Shown here: positions 47,237-55,909 of the stretch, one piece after another
How positions within the stretch are numbered: the stretch's first letter is position 1
How the letters are laid out: the number at the start of each line of letters is the position of its first letter
Source of the DNA: Apium graveolens
Lineage: Eukaryota; Streptophyta; Magnoliopsida; Apiales; Apiaceae
Direction of reading: 5' to 3'
DNA: 64,000 nucleotides
NCBI RefSeq assembly: GCF_009905375.1
Contig: NC_133648.1
Location: 29,936,438-30,000,437, forward strand
Notes under the pieces: generated by a model
The model's input: only the letters and a program-made list of their open reading frames with translations
Database searches by the model: none
What the model was told of the DNA's origin: nothing
Made by a program: the position numbers and the translations under genes

Positions 47237-48154
47237 TTAGCTATTTTCAAGCTTTGCTTGTGCTCTTTTGTCAGCCTTCAGCTTTTTAGCTTCTTCCTTT
47301 AACCTCATGGTTTCTTCCCTCTTGGCTTTAGAGAATTTGGGATGTTCTTGCATCACACAGATACTTTTTCCCTCTCTATAATTGATAGCCATATTCATTC
47401 TTTCCACTACATCATTGGTCTCTTTGTGCTTTATGATGCTGCCACCCAAAATTTTATCTTCATCAGGTTTTGGAAGAGGAAAATCTACTTCCTTTGATTG
47501 ACTAAAGTTTAGAGGGTTCTTTGTAGAGTCCCTGTTGAATCTAGTGGATGGCTTGAGTACTATGGGTTTCAAATTCCTAAAGGAAGTTTCTCCAACTTTA
47601 TTCCTCCTTACTGGCTTGTGCTCCATAATGATTGGCTCAACCTTTGTGCTATGTTTCACAGATAATGATTTTGAGGTTGTAGAGCCAAACACTTGTTGCA
47701 TCCTTTCATCAATTTGTCTCCTTTGCTCTTTCACCTTCATCTCAGCTGCTGCTAGCTGGATTAGATCAATTCCATCAAGCTTTCCTTTGATTTGAAGTGT
47801 TGGAGAAGTAGTGATGGCAGGAACTAGCACTTTGGATATTTGAATGTTTGTAGATGGCTCCCCTCCCCCTTCTTTATTCTCCCCCTTTTTGATATCATCA
47901 AGGAGAGGAGTCAAGCCTTGTGCTTTAGCCAGCTGCATGAGTAGACTTTTCTGAGACTGTTGATTTTGAAGAATGGTGACCACAGAGTCAATGACATGAA
48001 CTCTGTCCTCCAACTTGGCCAGCCTCTTTTCAGCATCTAATTCTCTTCTTAGTCTCAGTAACAAGTCCTGCATGGTACCATAGGGCATGACTGAATCCAG
48101 CTTCTCAGAATTGTAGGACTTTAAGTCAGCTATATCCTTCTTGAGCTCATCCAC
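47237..48154 (-). pseudogene. 3' ORF of F, coiled-coil segment
   Basis: 305 codons. Heptad-like helices at the start (LLRLRRELDAEKRLAKLEDR) and in the middle (AAAEMKVKEQRRQIDERMQQ), ending Lys/Arg/Glu-rich (KREETMRLKEEAKKLKADKR). No catalytic motif seen. Likely soluble and self-associating. Opposite-strand open stretches here are byproducts. Confidence 0.55.
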
Positions 48155-48525
48155 ACTCAGATTATGCCTTAATTATTGTAGTTTCATGAGATGTAGAGAA
48201 TCTAGGTGGGCTTGAAGAACAGCCTTGGTACCAGCATTGGAGGTGTTCTGAATGGCTCTTTGGATTGACATGATTTGTTTGACTAAGGAGACATTGAATT
48301 TTCCTGGTGTTGACTCCTTTGTCAATGCCCATTCAGGTAAATCTGGAATAGAACTTGGGCCTTCATCTCCCCTAAGTTCATGCTTCCATCAAATGAAACA
48401 GAGTCATCATCATTAGAATTTACTCCAAATTCTTCAGATGGCTCACCAGCTGTAGAAGGCATCAAGTTGACAGCAGCTTTATCCCTTTGTAGAGATTCTG
48501 AAGTATGTACTAGGTTTAAAGTCTT

Positions 48526-49974
48526 TTATGCCTCCTCATTGCCCTGAGTAGCCAACAATTGATAGGCTGACACAGGATGAGTAAAAGTGTCAGCAACCAA
48601 GGAAATGTTATCAATTACAGCTTTGTAGTGTTGCTGAAATTGTCTTTCCTTTTCAGCATCATCCACAATCATTGAATCATTGGCAATGGCTGGATTCACC
48701 CTTATACCTTCCGTACCTGCTTTTCTCTCAATTTCTCTCTTTTCTTGCATCAGGGGCTCCCCCTGGCTCACACTCCTCACACCCTCACCCTAACCTACTA
48801 AGGTGGCACTCCTCTCACTTTCTTTTGCCATGCTGGAAGAAATATCATGCATATTTAGACTCTCAAGCTCTCCTTTTGCCTGGGAGCAACCCAGCCTCTC
48901 ACTCAAATTTTCACTCCCTTCCCTCAATCCTAGAAGTGATTGTACAGTAACCATGTCTTCTATACTTGGAATTGATTCAGTTATTTATGTAGAGACTATC
49001 AATGGATAGGGAGTATCCGTTGAAGTAGGAACTGATGGTATCAACGGATAACTGTTGTTAAGCTTATCCGTCGAAGAATAACCACTTGTCAACGGATGAG
49101 AAATATCCGTTGAAGAAGGAAAAGAAGTAGAAATTGAAAGTGACATGATTTTTGAATCTGTGTGGATTGATTTTAATTTAGGGGACACAGATTCTTCAAC
49201 CAAATCTGAAAGAATTGGCTGATGATCCAACAAATAACCTAAAAGATGATGATCGCCAATATTTGAGTGGGGCTCCTCCCTGAGTTGTAATGAGGGAGAA
49301 TCAGGAATTGATGTGAATATCATGTCCACATCAAGAGATGGTGATGGAGAATTTGGTGATTGATGTGTGTCAATTTTGAGAGAATGAGGATGTGACTCCA
49401 CATTTGTTGGAGTCACATCAAGCTGAATTTGAGAAGGCATAGATACAGGTGGGTGTATCTGTGCAGTGTGTGCACCCTGTGTGGAAACTGAGGTTTTGAT
49501 CTTCTTTCTTCTTGTAAAGGCTTTTACAGGTGAGTGTGTGGCTTCAGTGTCCCTCCCTCTTTTGCTCTGTGTCCCTGTTGGGGACTATTTTCAATAGCTG
49601 CACCCTTTTGGGAGGATGCAACTAGGGATGAGTTTGAATCCTTTTCAACCACCACAGTCTTTTGAGAAACTGTGGCTTGGCTAGCTGGGGTACCACTCAC
49701 CTCTCCTACCTTATCCTGGGGGGTTTCTTGATGTTCACCCCTCCCCTCACCACTCACACCCTGTTCACTCCCCTCAGGGTTTATGGTAGTTGTTACAACT
49801 GTTGTCTTTTGAGAAACAATAGAGGTGGCTTTCTTTGATTTGGTCTTGAAACTTTAGGTTTTGTGGCTTTGGTAGGAATCTGTTGGGACAAGGACAAAGA
49901 TTCCATGGCCACACTTGAAGGCAAAGAAATAATGGGGTTGGAAGTAGTAGAAGTTGAAGAAGTATTTACCTCAC
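48526..49974 (-). pseudogene. 3' ORF of F, disordered linker pieces
   Basis: Pieces 49757-49524, 49440-48985 and 48780-48526, in different frames, are rich in Ser, Thr, Pro, Gln and Glu. After the stop at 49975 the next frame continues with NTSSTSTTSNP-type text, so the stop is the result of a frameshift. The piece 49440-48985 ends in repeated SSTD...YPL units, encoded by direct and inverted copies of the TCAACGGAT motif. Confidence 0.5.
49015..49113 (-). repeat. TCAACGGAT motif, inverted pairs inside the 3' ORF of F
   Basis: ATCCGTTGA at 49015 and 49105, TCAACGGAT at 49041 and 49089, ATCCGTCGA at 49066. 49089-49097 and 49105-49113 form a perfect 9-bp stem with a 7-nt loop; 49041 and 49066 form a similar stem with one wobble. 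Confidence 0.85.
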
Positions 49975-50742
49975 TTACCTGAGGTGCATCATTATTGGTA
50001 AATATACCAATGGCACCTGATTATTGCGGTTAATTCTCAAAAGATCTGCAAGCACCCTTTTTTCTTGTGCCCAGCATTTGAGTTTATTACTCTCATTGGT
50101 TATGACCAAACCTTCAGCAACATGGTTAGCCAATAACATAAAGAATCTAGCATAGTAGATGTTATGAGGTCTATTAGCTTTGTTACCTAACCTGGTACCC
50201 AATTCTAGCATGACATATTTGCTAAAATTAAAATACCTATCAGAAACTAGCATATAGAGCATATTAACTAGAGATGAAGTTATTGCATTAAAATTACTAA
50301 TTTTCCCAGAAAAAACCTTGATAAAGGCATCACCAAGAAAACTCCATTCTTTCCTAAGGCCTTTTCTTCTAATACTCCCTAAACTAGCAGAATCAAAAGA
50401 ATAGCCTATGGAATCTAACATGCTAGATACATCATTATCAGTGTGTGGTGTCATGGCATTGTTCTCAGGTAGTTTGAAACAGGACTGTATATCATCACAA
50501 TTAATACAGTAATCTTTACCTTTGAGAGTGAAAGAGATGGTCATATCAGTGGGGTTGAACTCTGCAGTTGTCCAAATCTCCTCAATTACCTCACAATAAA
50601 TAGTTGGGGCTTCCAGCATTGCATAGCTTAGTTTGCAATTTTTGATGAAGTCCATCATCTGGTGATAATCTGAGTGGGCTTCATTCTTTTCCACCAAAGC
50701 TATGAAATTGTTTTTCTCATAGACAAATCCAGACTGGGACAT
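49975..50742 (-). pseudogene. 3' ORF of F, N-terminal open segment
   Basis: 255 codons from the ATG complement at 50740-50742 (MSQSGFVYEKNNFIALVEKN). Contains EAPTIYCEVIEEIWTTAEFN, SFTLKGKDYCINCDDIQSCF and MLELGTRLGNKANRPHNIYY. The wording resembles proteins repeatedly annotated in plants as putative transposon or retroelement proteins; family name uncertain. The final residues run into a frameshift near 49990. Probably the structured core of the 3' ORF product. Confidence 0.6.
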
Positions 50743-51212
50743 TATCTTTACTACTGGTGAGAATAAAAATTCAAGGGGCTTTTATACTTTCTCAAATTAA
50801 AACGTAATGATCAAACAATATTTTTAAGTAAATTACAGCCGTTTGAGAATAAAGAAAACTGTATGAATTATAAAAACTTCCTTTAATACAAATACATACA
50901 ACTGTGTATATATGTATGTATCAACGGTTACGTAAAAGAATCAACGGTTGTGACTTACTTAAAACAATTGATGTGACACTTCAACGGATGAGGTAAACAT
51001 CTATCCGTTGAATATTAACACAATTTTATCCGTTGAAGGATAAAATTACCAAAAATGTATTTGTCTTTCAACGGATAATGAACATCCGTTGATAGAACAA
51101 TTATGGCTTTCAACGAACAGGGAATATCCATTGATAGAATAAACTTTACTTAAAGCCAACCTTGTTCAAATTCATTTCAGGCTTCAAACCAAATTATAAT
51201 AAGGACATGAAT
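50743..51212 (-). other. Spacer of F between RNase H and 3' ORF, with motif pairs
   Basis: 470 bp without a gene. Its right half holds five exact copies of the 9-nt motif: TCAACGGAT at 50981 and 51068, ATCCGTTGA at 51003, 51028 and 51084, plus diverged copies near 50941 and 51123. Two pairs are inverted: 50981/51003 (13-nt loop) and 51068/51084 (7-nt loop). It could hold a promoter or processing site for the 3' ORF; nothing in the sequence decides this. Confidence 0.7.
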
Positions 51213-51649
51213 TTATGAATAATTAAGCATACCTAGCTCACTTACTAATCTTGTGAATGTTGATTCATCAAGTGGCTTGGTAAATATGTCTGCAATCTGC
51301 TTTTCACTTGGAACAAAATGAAGTTCCATTGTACCATTCATCACATGTTCCCTTATGAAGTGGTACTTGATGTCAATGTGCTTGGTTCTTGAGTGCTGCA
51401 CTGGATTTTCAGTAATGGCAATGGCACTTGTGTTGTCACAGAATATAGAAATTTTGTCAACAGTTAGCCCATAGTCAAATGGTTGATTCCTCATCCACAG
51501 TATCTGTGCACAGCAACTACCAGCAGCAATGTACTCAGCTTCAGCTGTTGATGTAGAAACAGAATTTTGCTTCTTGCTGAACCATGACACAAGCTTATTC
51601 CCTAGAAATTGACAGGTGCCAGTTGTACTTTTCCTGTCTATTTTGCAAC
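51213..51649 (-). pseudogene. RNase H of element F (copia), truncated by G
   Basis: Minus strand, open from the junction with G to the TGA/TAA-type stop at 51213. Reads CKIDRKSTTGTCQFLGNKLV, STSTAEAEYIAAGSCC (catalytic Glu), FCDNTSAIAI (catalytic Asp), RTKHIDIKYHFIREH and ADIFTKPLDESTF, the usual end of Ty1/copia pol. RNase H removes element RNA from the RNA-DNA hybrid. The expected first part with the first catalytic Asp (DADYAG-type) is missing: the LTR of G begins one codon before CKIDRK. Residues that appear to extend the frame beyond 51649 come from G. Confidence 0.88.
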
Positions 51650-53093
51650 TGTTAGAGCGAAAACACACGCTAATATTCACGCAAGTATACGCGTTCGCAA
51701 TGTAATATAGAATACTTTCTAGTTCGTTCCCACAGAGACTCAGACTAATTTATTATCTAATTAAACTCACTCACCAATGTATGATTACTTCTCAATGTTA
51801 AGACACTAACACTTAGAATTGTTGACTAAATATTAACTACAATTAACTACTTAATTAATCACTTAATTAACACTTCAAATTATCAATAATAAAACACTCA
51901 TGAGATCACAACTTCATTACTACTTCCTTCAATAGTCATTGTTATTACCTTTAGCATGTGACACTGATGATATTAATCGAATAACACAAAAATGATAAAA
52001 GCCAACTTTCATTATACTAATACCATTCTACCAACATCCACAATCAAGATAGAAGTTGAATAGTCATCAATTATGTTGAGTTTCTATATGTCTACAGAAA
52101 TTGACAACACAACGATTTAAGCACAAGTTATTCCTTGTGATTACATAGGGCAAATAAAACTGTTAGAGTTACCCACTAATCATGCACAACGTACATGAAC
52201 CTATGCTAGCATGGCAAGTTTTAAATCTCAAGATCCACCGTCGCTTCACAAGAGATTAACACCCTATCTTATATGTTCGCGACGCACATAAGACTAATAC
52301 GCACACCCAAAACTAGATATCATACACTCATCACACACTAAAGTATTAAACAATTAACTAAAGAATTCCATAATAAATCCGTTGCAACCCCATGATCACG
52401 ATTAGCCCATAATAGCACTTATCGTCATCATGGGTTCATATGAAATCATGATAAACAAACACAAGAAAATATAACTAAACTAATTATATTAAATCAGAGT
52501 ACGTCACAAGAGTAAATAGGTTCAAGGTAAGAAAACTAGCAACCAACGTTACAATGAAACAAGAATCACAAGAAAATATGCTTCCTCTTCGTTGCTGTGC
52601 ACTAAACGGTCTTCTTCCTTATCTCCTTCGCTCCTTGCGTAATACCACGATCCTCTCTCTTGAAAACGTCTCCAAATCTACTTATATAATAGTCCCATAA
52701 AACTCATATTACATAGAAGTGGAAGCCAAACAGAAATAGAAGTCCTAAAATAAATTATTTTTTTCCCCGACCCTGCGCGGTCGCTCAGCATAGCTGAGCG
52801 GGCGCTCAGCTTTCTGCGCGGCCGCTCAGCATAGCTGAGCGGGCGCTCAGGACCCTTCTGGAAAATTCCTGAGTTCGCTTCGTTCCTTCGCCGTAATCTG
52901 CCCATTTCTTCCCTCTCTCAACGATGAACACATGCCAAGGCTTATTCTTGATGATTACTCCCCCGAAATGCAACTAATACCCTGAAACGCATAAACACTA
53001 GAAAAACGCATCAAATACACAAAACACTTGATTTTAAGACACCAATTTAAGCCATTTTAAGACGTTCTAAGTGGTATAAAATGCCACTTATCA
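51650..53093 (-). repeat. 3' LTR of element G
   Basis: 1444 bp, plus-strand ends TGTTAGAGCG and CCACTTATCA. Ends fixed by the interruption of F's RNase H and by the adjoining polypurine tract. Contains two 37-bp palindromic GC-rich units. Confidence 0.82.
52773..52850. repeat. Two 37-bp palindromic units in the LTR of G
   Basis: Units 52773-52809 and 52814-52850 differ at one base. Each contains GCTCAGCATAGCTGAGC (7-bp stem, 3-nt loop) and then GGGCGCTCAG, which can pair alternatively. A third unit lies outside the LTR at 55716-55752. They are strikingly GC-rich for this region. Confidence 0.9.
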
Positions 53094-53131
53094 CACCCCC
53101 AAACTTAAATCGATGCTTGTCCTCAAGCGTC
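53094..53131 (-). promoter_or_regulatory. Polypurine tract plus hairpin, LTR-adjacent copy (G)
   Basis: Plus strand: CACCCCCAAACTTAAA (53094-53109), two bases, then stem 53112-53119 / 53124-53131 (8 bp including one G-T pair) around the loop TCCT. On the coding strand this is a hairpin with loop AGGA followed by TTTAAGTTTGGGGGTG directly before the LTR. The G-rich part is the plus-strand primer. Confidence 0.8.
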
Positions 53132-54233
53132 ACAGACTCAAAAACAAATAAAAGAACATGCATGAATGCAATCTATATGAAAATGCAGCGATCCCCCTTA
53201 CTACGAATAAACCTACCAAATTGCAACATCTCAACAAATGCAGTTAGACAACTAAAGATCAATAAACTCATGCCAACAGACATACAACCAGAAACGTGGT
53301 GTGTGCACATGCTTAATAGATATGCTTCGGAACTAGACCAATTATTATGACTCGACTATCCTCAAGGCAATCACATGATCATACAAAGAATAAAAATTCT
53401 AGGCACAAAGTGATATACAACACTACAAGAATTCTGGAGCTTATTACGGAATCATGCTTTTTATTCACAACACAAATGCTTATTTGACCGTGCAATGAGT
53501 GAGGTCCACAAGAGACTTATACAATGGTATCCATGTAACGAGCGTTAGGTTAGCGGATCCCAAACTCTAAAAGCCTTAGGTCACTAGGCACAAAGTCCCC
53601 TAAGAACTTAATAACTCGAATACCAAAGAGCCCACTCTTGATCAATTATGCATAAACACCACAAAAAAAAATTTTATTATTTTATTTTATTTTATTTTAT
53701 TTTATTTTTATAAAATTTCTGAGCAAGTGCGTTTCGCTCCATCTTGCTCAACCCTAGACTACTCGCACAACATGCGAGCCGGCTACTAGCCATTTGACGC
53801 CCAGCCACAACTAGCAACAAATTCCATTTTTTTTTTACTCCAATTTTTTTTCTTTTTTTTCATGCCTTTATCACTAAGAGCCTATTACCGAATTCTAAGC
53901 ATAATAAATAGATTGACCTTGAAAACAATCAAATCATAACAACAATCTAGCCCTTACACATTCTCTAAGACTTAGTAGAATTACAAGTGCTTCTAGCATG
54001 CATATCAACCTACACGACTTAATATCACTTTAATGCTATCACTACACTCGCATCAATATCACAATTCAGTCGATAAATCATCGCAAAAGGGATCATGGTA
54101 AATGCATGAGCTACATGACATGATAAACAATTAAAGCTATATAAAAAAACTATATGGCATAAATTATGCAACTATATGAACTAAACTATCATGAATATGC
54201 AGCTATATGACACACACAGTATTCCTTAACTAC
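53132..54233 (-). other. Spacer of G between the two polypurine-tract modules
   Basis: About 1.1 kb without a supportable gene. Contains a (TTTTA)n tract at about 53671-53710 and poly-T runs near 53830-53860. Open stretches here are short and lack coding character. Confidence 0.6.
53671..53710. repeat. (TTTTA)n microsatellite
   Basis: About seven TTTTA units in the spacer of G. Confidence 0.9.
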
Positions 54234-54271
54234 CACCCCCAAACTTAAAATCTTCACTGTCCTCAGTGAAG
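54234..54271 (-). promoter_or_regulatory. Polypurine tract plus hairpin, ORF-adjacent copy (G)
   Basis: Same 16-mer CACCCCCAAACTTAAA (54234-54249), two bases, then a perfect 8-bp stem 54252-54259 / 54264-54271 around the same loop TCCT. The stem sequence differs from that of the copy at 53094 while length, loop and spacing are kept. It starts 26 bases downstream of the env-like ORF stop. Confidence 0.75.
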
Positions 54272-54297
54272 GTAGCAGAAAGGAACACAGGGTATAC

Positions 54298-55470
54298 CTA
54301 CTCGGAGTCATCATCATCATCACCCTCAGTGGGTGGAGTATCAGGCGGCGGGTATGCAGAGTCCTTACCAAAAACTGGCCACTGGATATCAGCTCCAAGG
54401 CCCCGAAAAGCAGTCCCTAACGCAAGGGTGAGCTCCTGAGCAAACCTGCTCTACGTCTCGTACATGGCATCCATCCGCCGTGAAAGCCTTCTATACTGGG
54501 TATCAGCCATCCCAGCACCCTCTTGAGCTCTCAAAGAACCAGCCTCATCACGCCCAGGCCTAGCCATAGTAGCACCTCGTGCTGGACGCCCTCCTGGAAG
54601 ACGATAACCCAGCCCATGCTCCTCAGGCTCACTACCGGTCCACTCCTGCATCCCATTCAGGGTTCTAGAATCAATCGGAGCTGCCGGCAACTGCAACTGC
54701 TCATGAGTCGGCCAGTTCACTCCTACTGCTCGGCACAGTTTCGTAACCGTGGATGCATAAGCGATGTTCATATGCTTAGCTCCCCTCAAAAACTTCAGAA
54801 TTCCTTGGTAGATAAACTCACCAAGGTCCACATAGTACTCCTCATGAAGAATTCCCCACAACAACTGTGCTCTCTCAACTGTCACCTCGTGTGCATGCGA
54901 AGAAGGCAAAATATTAGCACAAATAAATGCATTCCATGCACGGGCATACCTGTTCAGAGCGATCGCCGGGAAGTGACGATACTCATTAGTGCCGGTCTTG
55001 AAGGTCCACACTGTGCCCGGCCTACATAGAGTCGCACAAATCAAATCCAAGTCAAAATCCTCAGCAGTCTTCTCATTCCAGTTCTCCTCCTCGGGCTTCC
55101 TCTCTCGCTGTCCAATCACTTGGCGAATCGCCGCAGGGTGATAATCAACCGTCAACCCTCGGACCACAGAAAACCCATTCTTTTCGGCCTTCGCATTCGC
55201 ATAGAACTCGCGAACCACGCTCATCGGTACTGCTTCGGGCGACTCACAAAAAGCTATCCACCCCTTTTCTGCAATCATAGGTAGCAACTCACCATCCCTC
55301 CCCGATGGTAAAAACCCTCTCTCCTTCAGAATCGGCTTCCCCAAAAGCCTAGTGTACTCCTCCTCCGCAGCTCTGTCAGTCAACCGAGGCCTTGCAGCAG
55401 TACCCCTTGATGAATCAGCAGTAGGGACTGTGTTGTTGCTATCGATAGTGCGTGCTCTCTTGGGTGCCAT
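54298..55470 (-). pseudogene. Env-like ORF of Athila-like element G, one in-frame stop
   Basis: ATG complement at 55468-55470 (MAPKRARTIDSNNTV). Open for 339 codons to a TAG at 54451-54453, then in the same frame for 50 more codons, ending in an acidic tail (EGDDDDDSE) and a TAG at 54298-54300; full frame 390 codons. The body reads PAIALNRYARAWNAFICANI and WGILHEEYYVDLGEFIYQGI, resembling the proteins called putative plant transposon protein. A CAG to TAG change explains the inner stop. No signal peptide or obvious membrane span, so the historical name env-like is positional only. The basic start (PKRAR) could be a nuclear signal. Confidence 0.75.
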
Positions 55471-55909
55471 TGATTCTCCAATAAAAGTGTTTAAGAACTG
55501 AGTTTTGGTGCTTGGGAGAGAGTTTAAGTGTAGGAAGTTTGTGGGAGATATGTAGGATATGTGTATGTATATATAGGGTGTGGAATAGGTTAAATTAGAT
55601 TAGGGTTTGGGGATTAAGGGTTAAAATGATGGGGTAGTGGGAACAAATCGTGAGTTTATGGGCTACAATTGGTTTTTTTTTTTCTGAACTTAAAAAAATT
55701 TCTGGCGATCGACCCCTGAGCGGTCGCTCAGCAAAGCTGAGCGGGCACTCAGGGGGTCACTGGAATTTTTTTTTTCAGCCCCGATTTTCTGATTTTTTTA
55801 TGTTTTTGGATAGGTTATTAACTTCTAAGGGTTCCTGTAACAACAATTCATGGGTTGCCTCCCATGCAGCGCTTCTTTTTTGTCATTAGCTTGACGTTGC
55901 GTAACCTTC
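55471..55909 (-). other. Inter-ORF region of G
   Basis: About 440 bp between pol and the env-like ORF, without a gene. Contains the third 37-bp palindromic unit at 55716-55752 and poly-A/T runs. A TATATATAGGG complement near 55565-55580 might be a promoter for the env-like ORF; unproven. Confidence 0.5.
55716..55752. repeat. Third 37-bp palindromic unit of G, outside the LTR
   Basis: Same length and plan as 52773-52809 and 52814-52850, with a few changes (GCTCAGCAAAGCTGAGC core), in the same orientation. Confidence 0.88.

Larger units (their letters stand above)
46312..50742 (-). pseudogene. Large 3' ORF of SIRE-like element F (env-like position), frameshifted
   Basis: About 4.4 kb of minus-strand coding-type sequence between RNase H and the 3' LTR, now in at least six open pieces: 50742-49975, 49757-49524, 49440-48985, 48780-48526, 48154-47237, 46932-46312. 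If these once formed one frame it was about 1,470 codons, much longer than the env-like ORF reported for soybean SIRE1 (about 650 residues as I recall). Order: conserved globular N-terminal part; Ser/Thr/Pro-rich linker; Ser-Thr-Asp repeats coded by the TCAACGGAT motif; coiled-coil and Lys/Glu-rich part; basic and globular end. Function unknown; position suggests it was expressed by readthrough or as a separate mRNA. Confidence 0.65.
44986..51649 (-). mobile_element. Element F: SIRE-like Ty1/copia, 3' part, inserted in E
   Basis: Minus strand: 3' LTR 44986-46039, polypurine tract 46041-46053, long 3' ORF 46312-50742, RNase H 51213-51649. Everything 5' of RNase H is cut off at 51650 by element G. 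GTAGT at 44981-44985 is the possible target duplication; the partner is outside the window. The presence of a large extra ORF between RNase H and the 3' LTR matches the plan of SIRE elements, whose third ORF is called env-like. Confidence 0.8.

Noticed and set aside
46844..47302. 152-codon plus-strand open stretch rich in Ser, Phe and His
   Set aside because: Opposite strand of the Lys/Glu-rich 3' ORF of F; complement of purine-rich codons.
52678..52905. 75-codon minus-strand open stretch in G's LTR
   Set aside because: Openness comes from the GC-rich palindromic units; no start context or protein resemblance.
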